NCBI GenBank assembly: GCA_030431525.1
Contig: JAUIJC010000006.1
Span: forward strand, 1 to 64,000
Length of the DNA stretch: 64,000 nt
Direction: 5' to 3'
From: Bacteroidia bacterium
GTDB lineage: Bacteria > Bacteroidota > Bacteroidia > Cytophagales > JAAEPT01
Shown here piece by piece: positions 7,057 through 14,880 of this stretch. The notes beneath the pieces are model-generated. The model saw only the letters and a list, made by a program, of their open reading frames with translations, did no database searches and was not told the origin of the DNA. The position numbers were made by a program, and so were the translations under genes. Within the stretch, counting starts at the first letter, position 1, and the number at the start of each line of letters is the position of its first letter.

Positions 7057-9234
7057 TTATTTCTTAGCCTTTGGCTTCGCCACTTTCTTTGTCGCTTTTG
7101 GCTTCGATTCAGTGGTTTTCGCCTTAGGCTTCTCAGCTTTTTTTGTCGTGGTTTTCTTTGCTGGCGCCTTTTCAACCTTTTTCAATACCAAGGCTGTGCG
7201 GTTGGTGAGGTAGAGGCTAAGCTTTGGAACTTTCTCCGTCCGCTTTTTCCCTTTCTCATCTTCGTGCTCATACTTCTCGACAATGGTTTTGTACACCATT
7301 TTGTCGTCGACACGGCCATGACCACCAAATTCAGGACTGTCCGAGTTGAGGATGATTTCATACTTGCCTTCCTCAGGAACATAGAAGCGGTAATCTTCGA
7401 TGGAATTAGTCGGGGAGAAGTTGAAGAGGTAAATCAAATCACCCTTTTTGAAAATGACCACCTTGTTGTGGGCGTCCAAATTCAATTGGTGAGCAGGATG
7501 CTCGGCCAAGGTTTTTCCTTCCTTGACTGTATTGATCATGGCGCGATCAAAATCGTTGAGCCATTTGTACTTCAAATTCTCATTGTCCACCAAATGCCAT
7601 TGGCGTCGGGCGTGCTTGTAGCTCCAGCCGTTTCCTTCTCGTGGGAAATCCACCCATTCTGGATGTCCAAACTCGTTGCCGATAAAGTTCAAATAGCCTT
7701 CACCGCCCAAGGACATGGTGATGAGACGAATCATTTTGTGAAGGGCGATTCCGCGCTCGATGGTCAAGTCTGGATCATCGGCGTTCATGTGCCAATACAT
7801 TTCCTTGTCCATCAACCAGAAAGCGAGGGTCTTGTCGCCTACCAATGCTTGGTCATGGGATTCTGCGTAGGCGATGGTTTTTTCCTTCCAACGGCGGTTG
7901 ACAAGGGTATGCCAAAGCTCTTCGAGGTTCCAGTCCTCATCACGAGAATGCTTGAGCAACTTGATCCAGTAATCTGGAATGCCCATGCCCAATCGGTAAT
8001 CAAAACCTAACCCACCTTCCTCATTTTTCCTGCAAAGTCCAGGCATCCCGCTCATGTCTTCGGCAATGCTGATGGCCTCAGGCTTGATGCGATGGATCAG
8101 CTCGTTGGCAAGTTGGAGGTAGGTAACGGCATCCCATTCTACACCGTCTTTGAAATATTTGTCGTAATGATCGAAAGTTACATGGTCGCCATGGTGCATG
8201 TACAGCATGGAAGTAACCCCGTCAAAACGGTAACCGTCGAAGTGGAATTCCTCTAACCAATAGCGGACGTTGGAGAGCAAGAACTGTTTGACTTCTCTCT
8301 TGCCGTAGTTAAAGAGTTTCGAGTCCCAACCAGTATGGTAGCCACGGCCTCCTTCATGGAAGTATTGGCCTTCTGTGCCATCGAAATTGTTCAGTCCCTC
8401 TGCGAAGTTTTTCACGGCATGGGAATGGACGATGTCCATGATGACAGCAATGCCAGCTTTGTGTGCCTTATTAATAAGGTACTTCAAATCCTCAGGCGTT
8501 CCGAAGCGTGAGCTTGGCGCGAAGAAGTTGGATACGTGGTAGCCAAAGGAACCGTAGTATGGATGCTCCTGAACGGCCATCATTTGGATGACGTTGTAAC
8601 CGTTGGCCTGAATGCGAGGAAGCACCTCGTCAGCAAATTCACGATAGGTACCTACGCCTTCTTTCTCTTGGGCCATGCCTACGTGGCACTCGTAGATGAC
8701 AGGCTCACCTATGTTCTTCAAAGAGAATTTCCCATCCGACCATTTAAATGGCTTTTCTGGGTTCCAAACCTGACCAGCGAAGTCATAGGTTTCCTCATTT
8801 TGAACAACCTTTTTTACGTAAGAAGGAAGTCGGTCATGGCTACCATTGTCTGCAATGACGTGAACCTTGAAGAGGCTTTCATGAACAAGGCGGTCTTTAT
8901 AGTTTTTGTCCGCCAAGAAAGTTTCCCAAACGCCATTCTCCTTTTTTTCTAAAGGGTTAGCATCCTTGTCCCAGTTGTTGAAATCACCAACCAAGGAAAG
9001 GGCATAGGCGCCTGGAGCCCATTCGCGGTACCACCAACCTTTTTTCTTGGCGTCGTAGTTCAGGCCAAGATAATTATGAGCATTGGCGAATTCCTCCAAT
9101 GAATCTTCCTCTGTTTCGATGTTTTGTAACGCTTGTTCGAAGCGTTCCAAACGAGAGGCGATGTCATATTGGTAGGGCTCGAGCCACGGATCGTCCTTGA
9201 TGAGTTGAATTTCTTGAGTCATTACAGTTTCCAT
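7057..9234 (-). CDS. glgB: 1,4-alpha-glucan branching enzyme, eukaryote-like GH13_8 type, with a lysine-rich tail
   Basis: A 725-residue enzyme from the ATG at 9234 (METVMTQEIQ). An N-terminal CBM48-like module contains WAPGAYALSLVGDFNNW, followed by a GH13 barrel with DGYRFDGVTSMLYMHHGD (nucleophile Asp), SIAEDMSGMPGLC (acid Glu) and AYAESHDQALVGDK. These signatures are closer to plant and animal branching enzymes (subfamily GH13_8) than to E. coli GlgB. It makes alpha-1,6 branches in glycogen. The last 40 or so residues are an extra tail of Lys, Ala, Pro and Thr, resembling histone H1 tails. The start at 9234 is preferred because the promoter element lies at 9313-9320, over any longer start. 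Confidence 0.92.
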   Translation of the reverse strand: METVMTQEIQLIKDDPWLEPYQYDIASRLERFEQALQNIETEEDSLEEFANAHNYLGLNYDAKKKGWWYREWAPGAYALSLVGDFNNWDKDANPLEKKENGVWETFLADKNYKDRLVHESLFKVHVIADNGSHDRLPSYVKKVVQNEETYDFAGQVWNPEKPFKWSDGKFSLKNIGEPVIYECHVGMAQEKEGVGTYREFADEVLPRIQANGYNVIQMMAVQEHPYYGSFGYHVSNFFAPSSRFGTPEDLKYLINKAHKAGIAVIMDIVHSHAVKNFAEGLNNFDGTEGQYFHEGGRGYHTGWDSKLFNYGKREVKQFLLSNVRYWLEEFHFDGYRFDGVTSMLYMHHGDHVTFDHYDKYFKDGVEWDAVTYLQLANELIHRIKPEAISIAEDMSGMPGLCRKNEEGGLGFDYRLGMGIPDYWIKLLKHSRDEDWNLEELWHTLVNRRWKEKTIAYAESHDQALVGDKTLAFWLMDKEMYWHMNADDPDLTIERGIALHKMIRLITMSLGGEGYLNFIGNEFGHPEWVDFPREGNGWSYKHARRQWHLVDNENLKYKWLNDFDRAMINTVKEGKTLAEHPAHQLNLDAHNKVVIFKKGDLIYLFNFSPTNSIEDYRFYVPEEGKYEIILNSDSPEFGGHGRVDDKMVYKTIVEKYEHEDEKGKKRTEKVPKLSLYLTNRTALVLKKVEKAPAKKTTTKKAEKPKAKTTESKPKATKKVAKPKAKK

Positions 9235-9312
9235 ACTTAAAAAGCTTTGAGGAAATGATTTGCTTAAAAATGAATCGTTGCCGAATATTCGACGCGAAAA
9301 ATGCGATTGAAC

Positions 9313-9320
9313 CAAATATA
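9313..9320 (-). promoter_or_regulatory. Bacteroidota -7 element upstream of glgB
   Basis: The minus strand reads TATATTTG, an exact TAnnTTTG match, 79 bases upstream of the preferred glgB ATG. It overlaps the only upstream alternative start (a TTG at 9315), so that start would not be transcribed. No -33 element is convincing. Confidence 0.5.
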
Positions 9321-9371
9321 ATGAAGAGATGATAACTGACGGTCATTTTTTCAGAAAACTTACGTGAGCTT

Positions 9372-10319
9372 ATGGCTTTGAAGATTGTTGTTTTGGATGC
9401 GGATACTTTGGGTGGAGTCGAATATTTTGACCGATTCAAGGAATTCGGAGAGTTGGTTGTCTATCCAGTTACCAGCCCCGATCAAACGGCTGAGCGAGTG
9501 AAGGATGCAAACATTGTTCTGACCAATAAGGTGGTGATAAACGCTAAGGTGCTTGGAAGCGCCAACTCCTTAAAGTTGATTTGTGTGCTGGCCACTGGAA
9601 CCAATAACATTGACTTTGAAGCCACAGAGCGTCATGGGGTGGTTGTAAAGAATGTCGCTGGCTACTCCACGGAAAGTGTTGCACAACACACTTTTTCTTG
9701 CTTGTTCTATCTCATTGGTCAATTGAGGTACTATGATGAGTATGTGAAAAGCGGGAAATACGCTGAAAGTCCAATTTTCACACATCTGGCTCGACCTTAC
9801 TTTGAGCTCAGTGGAAAGAAATTGGGAATTATAGGCTTGGGGAATATCGGAAAACGCGTGGCTGAGATTGCTGAGGTGTTTGGGATGGAGGTGAGTTATT
9901 GGTCAAGTTCTGATGAGGTCCGTTCCACTAAGTTTGAGAAGTTAGCGCTGGAAGAATTATTGAAAAAAAGTGATGTCGTCTCAATCCATGCACCACTGAA
10001 CGAGCGTACATACCGCCTTATTGGTGAAAAAGAGCTCCGTTTGATGAAGCCGAGTGCCATATTGCTAAATATGGGCAGGGGAGGAATTGTTGACGAAGGT
10101 GCTTTGTCGCAGGGAATTGAACAAGAAACAATTGCTGGAGCAGTTCTTGATGTGTTGGAAAATGAGCCGATTGACTCAAAAAATCCTTTGTTGTCGGTTA
10201 GCAAAAAAGAGCGTTTGTTGATAACTCCTCATGTTGCTTGGGCATCTGTGGAGGCAAGGGAGAAACTATTGGAGCTTACTGCTTGTAATATTCGAGAGAA
10301 TTTAGATGGGCTTTCTTAA
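9372..10319 (+). CDS. D-isomer-specific 2-hydroxyacid dehydrogenase (glycerate dehydrogenase-like)
   Basis: A 315-residue NAD(P)-dependent oxidoreductase. The split catalytic domain begins MALKIVVLDADTLGG. The NAD-binding glycine motif is LGIIGLGNIGKRVAEIAEV (about residues 156-174), and the catalytic residues lie in NMGRGGIVDEGAL (Arg), LENEPIDS (Glu) and ITPHVAWAS (His). The family interconverts 2-oxo and D-2-hydroxy acids such as hydroxypyruvate and glycerate. It is divergent from glgB, with 137 bases between the two start codons, and it stands just upstream of the exosortase module, which has its own promoter element. Whether it is part of the polysaccharide pathway or simply a neighbour is unclear. 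Confidence 0.88.
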   Translation: MALKIVVLDADTLGGVEYFDRFKEFGELVVYPVTSPDQTAERVKDANIVLTNKVVINAKVLGSANSLKLICVLATGTNNIDFEATERHGVVVKNVAGYSTESVAQHTFSCLFYLIGQLRYYDEYVKSGKYAESPIFTHLARPYFELSGKKLGIIGLGNIGKRVAEIAEVFGMEVSYWSSSDEVRSTKFEKLALEELLKKSDVVSIHAPLNERTYRLIGEKELRLMKPSAILLNMGRGGIVDEGALSQGIEQETIAGAVLDVLENEPIDSKNPLLSVSKKERLLITPHVAWASVEAREKLLELTACNIRENLDGLS

Positions 10320-10329
10320 GGACTGTGGT

Positions 10330-10337
10330 TATATTTG
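10330..10337 (+). promoter_or_regulatory. Bacteroidota -7 element upstream of the T9SS cargo/exosortase module
   Basis: TATATTTG matches TAnnTTTG 34 bases upstream of the ATG at 10372 and 10 bases after the preceding stop codon. A -33 element is not clear. It would drive the T9SS protein and the small PID-CTERM gene up to the terminator at 12985. Confidence 0.5.
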
Positions 10338-10371
10338 TTGGCAAATATTTTTGGACTCAAAAATTGAAAGT

Positions 10372-12720
10372 ATGAGGTTGACGTTTTTGCATAAATGGCT
10401 CGGTTTGACTTTGGCTTCTCTGGCTATTGTAAATTCCCTTAGTGCCGCCACGGTGACTTGGACTGGAAGTGTAAGCACTGTATGGAATGTTGATGGTAAC
10501 TGGGATACTGGTTCTGTGCCTGGGCCTGACGACGATGTTGTTGTCAATGGTAATGTGACAGGGCCTCCTCTGTTTTTGCCAGCAACTGAAATAAACTTGT
10601 CTACTCCGCAGGTGATTAATTCCCTTACAATAAATAACGGGGTATTAAACTTATATGAGGGGTTGGAGGTTTCTGGTGATATAAATTTGTCAACAGGGTC
10701 TTCAGAGATTAAACTTCAGAATTTTGGTAGTGGGTTTATAGGAAGCTTGATTATTGGAGGAGAATTAAATAGTAGCGGTTCTGTTTCGTCAATTTCAGGT
10801 ACTACCATTGAATATAATGGTGATAATTCTCAGACTGTGGTGCCGTTAGGTTATTCTAATTTGACCCTTTCTGGTGCGGGTGAAAAATTGATTTCTGTCG
10901 TTTCAGGTCTTTCAGTTTCTGGGACATTCGACGGGAGTTCTTCAATCGTGAATTTTAATTCCTCAACTGCTATAAGTGTTCCTAATTTTGGTACATATGG
11001 GAGTGTGAGATTTACAGGTGGTGGAAGTAAAACTCTTCTGGAAGCACTTGTGCTTGAAGGGAGTCTTGAAATTGAAAATGGGACAGCTTTGATTGTAAAC
11101 GGTCAAAGAATCTCATTTGAGGGTTCTGGTGCCAGTGTTTTTGTAAACGGTAATTCATCTTCTTTGTCGTTGGTAGAGTTGGAAATGGCTAAATTCAGTG
11201 GCTCACTTACTCTTTCAGGTAGTTTTGAGATTCCTACAAATGGTGCTATTCTGTTTGGCTCAGGTTCAGGTAATTTTGATACAGGAGGAGATTTGTTGAT
11301 TAACGCCCAACAGGGTGCTAACGGTCGAATTGGTTCCTATTCCAACTATACAGTAACAGGGGAGGTTACCTGTGAACAGTATATTAACTCGCAAAGCAAG
11401 GTTTGGTGGCACATGGGGATGCCTGTGTCTCCAGTGTCTGTTTCTGATATTCAAGATGATTTCCCAGTTACAGGAAGTTTTTCTGGCGCTGATGAAATCG
11501 CTTTGAGTGCTAATGGTCCTTCTGTGAAGGGATATACGGAGTCTGGGATTTCTAGTACAGGTAATTTTTTGGATGGGTGGACTAATTTCCCGTCCTCGTC
11601 TAATTCTGAGACTTTTACCGTCGGGCAGGGTTATAGGGCCTTTATTCGTCAGGATACAGCCTCAGCCGATCCAGTAACGATAGATGTTACAGGACAACTT
11701 ACAAAGGAGGTTACTTATGGTCCACTAAGTAGAGGTGCTTGTTCTGAGTGTGGTTGGCATTTACTTTCCAATCCGTTTATGAGTTCAATTAGTACTTCAA
11801 AAATAAATTCTGCTTCCGAATCAGGGGTGTTTGTGTGGAATGCTACTGCGGCAGATTGGGAGTCGCCAGCTGAGATCGCTCCTTTCCAGGCATTTATGAT
11901 GGAGTCAAATGGTTCTACGACATTCACCCTTGATCAAACAGATAAGGTTGATGGGTTTGTGTCATTTATGAAACAAGCTGCTGATGAAAATGTTTTGAAG
12001 GTTGTTTTCCGATCCTCCCATTCTAACGGGGATAATGAGAAGATGGTAAAGGTAGTGGTGGATGAGTTTGCCACTTCTGGATTTGATCAAGGATTGGATT
12101 TGGGCTACCTGCCAAGAAATATGTTTGTTGTAGATTCCTTCGAGCATTACTTGGATATGGCTACCGTAATTGAGGGTGGTCGTAAATCTTTTGAAAACCA
12201 TATTCCAGTGGCTGAAGAAGAAAGGGTTCAGTTGGTTGTAGAATATGGTGACCAGAATGATTATACACTATCTGTTCTGAAGTCAAACTTCTCTGTAAGT
12301 GCTGATGTTGTTCTGGTTGATAACTTGACTGGTGAAACTATCGAGTCAGAGGGTGACGCTTTGGTTTACAATTTTAGCGTTGATAATGCTTCCCATAGAA
12401 CTGTAGATGAAGATAGGTTTGAGTTGGTGGTCACTAGCCGAATTGCTGGTAGTGAAGATGCGTTGTCATCTTCATTTGAACTTTATCCTAATCCTACTGA
12501 TGGTCAGCAATTGACTGTTCGTTCATCGAAGGTTTATGGTGATGTAGAGGTTTCCGTAGTTGATATGACTGGAAATGTTCTTTTTTCAAAGTTGATGGAA
12601 AACGACAAAAGCTCTTTTGAAGAGGTCTTGAGTTTAGAAGGTGTATTGGAGAGTGGGGTTTACTTCCTTAACTTGAAATCTCAGGGTGCTATTGAGACAA
12701 AGAAGTTTGTCGTTAAATGA
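10372..12720 (+). CDS. Large secreted protein with T9SS type A sorting domain, next to the exosortase module
   Basis: A 782-residue protein from the ATG at 10372 (MRLTFLHKWLGLTLASLAIV, signal peptide ending near SLSAA). After the signal comes a TWTGSVSTVWNVDGNW segment typical of secreted beta-helix proteins, then a long Ser/Gly/Asn-rich repetitive beta region. Residues about 450-520 contain a cysteine pair (GACSECGWHLLSNPF). The C-terminal 80 residues are a type A T9SS sorting domain (ELYPNPTDGQQLTV, then VSVVDMTGNVLFS and SGVYFLNL). It is probably exported and anchored on the cell surface. The next gene, for a PID-CTERM protein, starts 7 bases after the stop, so the two are probably co-transcribed. 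The function is unknown. Confidence 0.85.
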   Translation: MRLTFLHKWLGLTLASLAIVNSLSAATVTWTGSVSTVWNVDGNWDTGSVPGPDDDVVVNGNVTGPPLFLPATEINLSTPQVINSLTINNGVLNLYEGLEVSGDINLSTGSSEIKLQNFGSGFIGSLIIGGELNSSGSVSSISGTTIEYNGDNSQTVVPLGYSNLTLSGAGEKLISVVSGLSVSGTFDGSSSIVNFNSSTAISVPNFGTYGSVRFTGGGSKTLLEALVLEGSLEIENGTALIVNGQRISFEGSGASVFVNGNSSSLSLVELEMAKFSGSLTLSGSFEIPTNGAILFGSGSGNFDTGGDLLINAQQGANGRIGSYSNYTVTGEVTCEQYINSQSKVWWHMGMPVSPVSVSDIQDDFPVTGSFSGADEIALSANGPSVKGYTESGISSTGNFLDGWTNFPSSSNSETFTVGQGYRAFIRQDTASADPVTIDVTGQLTKEVTYGPLSRGACSECGWHLLSNPFMSSISTSKINSASESGVFVWNATAADWESPAEIAPFQAFMMESNGSTTFTLDQTDKVDGFVSFMKQAADENVLKVVFRSSHSNGDNEKMVKVVVDEFATSGFDQGLDLGYLPRNMFVVDSFEHYLDMATVIEGGRKSFENHIPVAEEERVQLVVEYGDQNDYTLSVLKSNFSVSADVVLVDNLTGETIESEGDALVYNFSVDNASHRTVDEDRFELVVTSRIAGSEDALSSSFELYPNPTDGQQLTVRSSKVYGDVEVSVVDMTGNVLFSKLMENDKSSFEEVLSLEGVLESGVYFLNLKSQGAIETKKFVVK

Positions 12721-12727
12721 TATTGAA

Positions 12728-12958
12728 ATGATTCAGAAGATGTTTCTAAAAGGAATTGTTAAGAAGGGGCTTCTTCTTACTCTTTTTTCTTGTTTTTTTG
12801 GAGTGGCATTAGCTAACCCTCCAGGTGGAGGTGATGGCTCTGGCTCTGGTTCAGGTAGTGAGCCAGATAATCCAGATGTGCCAGTTGATGGAGGTGTTTC
12901 ATTTCTTGTTGTAGCTGGAGCCGTTTACGGTGTTTCTCGCCTTAAAAGAAAAAAGTGA
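12728..12958 (+). CDS. Small protein with PID-CTERM-like sorting tail, probable exosortase substrate
   Basis: A 76-residue protein with ATG at 12728 (a second ATG at 12740 would also work). It has three parts: a signal sequence (residues 1 to about 29, LLLTLFSCFFGVALA), a Gly/Ser/Asp/Pro-rich linker (30-51), and a C-terminal tail of PVDGG (52-56), a hydrophobic helix (57-70) and RLKRKK (71-76). The tail follows the tripartite plan of PEP-CTERM signals recognised by exosortases, and the P-[IV]-D-G-G form resembles the PID-CTERM signal reported in Bacteroidota. The exosortase gene follows within 62 bases. A weak lipobox (LFSC) in the signal leaves lipidation possible. After processing only about 25 residues would remain, so it may act as a small anchor or linker. 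Confidence 0.75.
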   Translation: MIQKMFLKGIVKKGLLLTLFSCFFGVALANPPGGGDGSGSGSGSEPDNPDVPVDGGVSFLVVAGAVYGVSRLKRKK

Positions 12959-12984
12959 TTTGAGGAACTAGTTCTTTTTAAAAA

Positions 12985-13014
12985 GGCTTTCACCTTGGTG
13001 AAGGTCTTTTTTTT
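12985..13014 (+). terminator. Intrinsic terminator between the PID-CTERM gene and the exosortase gene
   Basis: GGCTTTCACC (12985-12994) pairs with GGTGAAGGTC (12997-13006), with two G-T wobbles, and is followed by eight T residues (13007-13014). The exosortase ATG is at 13021, just 6 bases beyond the T run, so no room exists for a separate promoter between them. The structure should lower exosortase expression relative to the substrate gene. Confidence 0.8.
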
Positions 13015-13020
13015 GTGCTC

Positions 13021-13551
13021 ATGGATAGAAAACAAAAGCAGTTGTTTCGCTTCCTTCTTTCGGTAGTGATGGTGTTTCTTGGTTGGATAATCATTTCCCA
13101 TCTTTTTTTGCAAGATGGAAATCCGGTGGATGATTTTCTGCGTATTTCGGAAGCGAATTGGGTGATTAGGTTGTTGGGGCTGGTTGGGTATGAGGTCTAT
13201 GTTGAGGTAGGTGGGCTTACCAAAACTGTCTTGTTTCTTGATGGAGGGGAGCGTCTGATTGGTATAGAGGATAGTTGCAATGGACTTGTTTTGCTGGTTG
13301 TTTTTGTGGGCTTTGTGTTGAGTTTTCCAAGTCGCTGGATTGATCGATTGAAGTTTATTCCGGTTGGTGTGCTGTTTATTTATGTGATGAATGTTGTTCG
13401 AATTTTTGCTTTGGCTTTGATTCAGATTCATTACCCTCAGTACCTTGATTTTAATCACCATTATACCTTTACCATTTTGGTTTATCTGGATATTTTCCTG
13501 TTGTGGATGGCATATGTTAAGAAGTATGGTAGGCAGTTGGAAGTGGTCTAA
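13021..13551 (+). CDS. xrtX: Exosortase (XrtX-like transmembrane cysteine protease/transpeptidase)
   Basis: A 176-residue polytopic membrane protein, MDRKQKQLFRFLLSVVM. The exosortase catalytic triad is visible: Cys86 in EDSCNGL, Arg127 in MNVVRIF and His146/His147 in DFNHHYTF, each at the edge of a hydrophobic helix. The length fits the compact Bacteroidota exosortases. Exosortases cleave after a short motif in C-terminal sorting signals and may transfer the protein to another molecule, often in exopolysaccharide producers. The ATG at 13021 is preferred to an upstream GTG at 13015, which overlaps the end of the terminator region. The XrtX label is from memory of the Bacteroidota subtype and needs a profile search. 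Confidence 0.85.
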   Translation: MDRKQKQLFRFLLSVVMVFLGWIIISHLFLQDGNPVDDFLRISEANWVIRLLGLVGYEVYVEVGGLTKTVLFLDGGERLIGIEDSCNGLVLLVVFVGFVLSFPSRWIDRLKFIPVGVLFIYVMNVVRIFALALIQIHYPQYLDFNHHYTFTILVYLDIFLLWMAYVKKYGRQLEVV

Positions 13552-14029
13552 GTCAAATGTTGCAAGCGTATTGAAGCTTGTTTTCAGGGTTCTTGCTTTT
13601 TTGGGATTAGCTGGGGGGTATTTATTCCTCGGTTATCATCTTCGTGATTATGTGATTGATTTTTCCGAAATGCGTTTTATCCAGCATCCAGGAGTCGTTA
13701 AGGGGGATTATGTGAATAGTGTAGGTGGGTTGTATGATGTGTTTGGTTTGCAGTCAAGATGGATGACCAATCTTGTAGTAACGGTAACTATGGTTTTGGC
13801 GGTTTCAGGGATGGTTTATCTTATTTTTTTGAAGAAAAAGCATTTTTGGATTGCGCTGGGGTTTTATTCTGGTGTAGTAATGTTGGCTTTGTTTGTTGTC
13901 GCTGTTGGAGTTGGTGTGGGTGCTTCTGAAATGGGTTATTCATTTGCAAGGGTGATCAAGGATAATCTGATACATACCCCCTTTGTGTTTATTCTCCTTG
14001 TAGCCACATTAAGGGGGTTTGAAGTCTAA
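13526..14029 (+). CDS. Exosortase-associated multi-pass membrane protein
   Basis: A 167-residue protein from ATG 13526; it overlaps the end of the exosortase gene by 26 bases, and an upstream in-frame ATG at 13514 would lengthen the overlap to 38. Four hydrophobic helices are visible (near residues 15-38, 80-100, 105-130 and 148-162), with a periplasm-exposed loop of about 45 residues between the first two. No enzymatic motif is recognisable. The translational coupling and membrane character match what NCBI families call an XrtX-associated membrane protein, though I cannot confirm this without a search. It may support exosortase assembly or present the acceptor molecule. Confidence 0.65.
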   Translation: MVGSWKWSKSNVASVLKLVFRVLAFLGLAGGYLFLGYHLRDYVIDFSEMRFIQHPGVVKGDYVNSVGGLYDVFGLQSRWMTNLVVTVTMVLAVSGMVYLIFLKKKHFWIALGFYSGVVMLALFVVAVGVGVGASEMGYSFARVIKDNLIHTPFVFILLVATLRGFEV

Positions 14030-14052
14030 GGGTAAAATTTGAATGGAGTTGG

Positions 14053-14081
14053 TTGTGTTGCCTATAAAATGATTAAATTTG
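14053..14081 (+). promoter_or_regulatory. Bacteroidota promoter of the polysaccharide export and kinase genes
   Basis: TTG (14053-14055), an 18-base spacer and TAAATTTG (14074-14081) form a well-spaced -33/-7 promoter. It stands 39 bases upstream of the ATG at 14121, so the 5' leader would be about 30 bases. This is the clearest promoter in the locus and makes the export/biosynthesis genes independent of the exosortase transcript. Confidence 0.65.
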
Positions 14082-14120
14082 TCACTGAAACATTCATGCC
14101 TGGTGAACGGGTGCTTTGAG

Positions 14121-14873
14121 ATGAGGTTTGGGATAATTCTTTCTCTTTTATCGATAGTCTTCTTTTTTTCTTGTGTTCCGCACAAGAAGACGCTTTTGTT
14201 GAAATCTTCAGATGAGCAGGCTGTAGTCGCGTTGCCTTTGAAGGTTGGAGATGTTTATTATAAAGTTCAGGTAGAGGATTTGATTGATGTGAAGGTGGCT
14301 AGTCCTGATGTTGAATCAATGCAAATTTTTAATCCTGGAGGGGGTGGGGGAGGTGAGTCTTCTTTTTATCTTAATAGTTACCAGGTTGATAGAGAAGGGA
14401 ATATTCAGTTTCCTTTGTTGGGAGATATTTATGTTTTGGGTTTGACTACTACAGAGATTAAGGATTTGATTTCTGAGAAACTTGAAAGTTATTTTAAGCA
14501 GATGACTGTAGCTGTTCGGTTAGTTAGTTTTAAAGTGACTTTTCTTGGTGAGGTGAATAATCCTTCAACAATTTCATTGTATAGTGAACATACAAATTTT
14601 TTTGAAGCACTTAGTAAAGTTGGAGGGTTGAGTCAATTTGCAAATTCAAGGAGGGTTAAGATTGTTAGGAAAGATGGGGGTGAAGCAGAGGTGTATTGGG
14701 TAGATATAAGTACTCAAGATTTTCTTTCTTCGGAGTATTTTTACTTACAACCCAATGATATTGTTTATATAGAGCCTTTGAAGGCAAAAGCAGTTAGGGG
14801 TAATTTAACCTTGTGGACGTTTGTTACAGGTGCAATTACATTGACGTTATTGGTGGTAAGGACTTTTAGGTAA
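14121..14873 (+). CDS. Polysaccharide export outer-membrane lipoprotein (OPX, Wza-like)
   Basis: A 250-residue protein starting MRFGIILSLLSIVFFFSC at ATG 14121; FFSC is a lipobox with Cys18 as acylation site. A polysaccharide-export domain covers about residues 45-125 (YKVQVEDLIDVKVASPDVES, then GNIQFPLLGDIYVLGLTTTE), followed by an SLBB-like domain (VTFLGEVNNPSTISLYSEHT). A C-terminal hydrophobic segment (about residues 228-246) could cross the outer membrane. The protein would form the exit channel for the polymer. It ends 7 bases before the kinase gene. An upstream in-frame alternative start is less likely because it adds a non-signal segment. Confidence 0.9.
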   Translation: MRFGIILSLLSIVFFFSCVPHKKTLLLKSSDEQAVVALPLKVGDVYYKVQVEDLIDVKVASPDVESMQIFNPGGGGGGESSFYLNSYQVDREGNIQFPLLGDIYVLGLTTTEIKDLISEKLESYFKQMTVAVRLVSFKVTFLGEVNNPSTISLYSEHTNFFEALSKVGGLSQFANSRRVKIVRKDGGEAEVYWVDISTQDFLSSEYFYLQPNDIVYIEPLKAKAVRGNLTLWTFVTGAITLTLLVVRTFR

Positions 14874-14880
14874 TTTGGGT

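Noticed and set aside
7027-8010. Plus-strand open frame of 327 codons opposite glgB
   Set aside because: It lies wholly within a well-conserved glgB gene; its Phe/Leu-rich start is the complement of the lysine-rich tail codons.
12925-13461. Minus-strand open frame of 178 codons opposite the exosortase
   Set aside because: It is rich in Asn, His, Lys and Gln as expected from the complement of a hydrophobic membrane gene, and the plus strand encodes the conserved Cys/Arg/His set.
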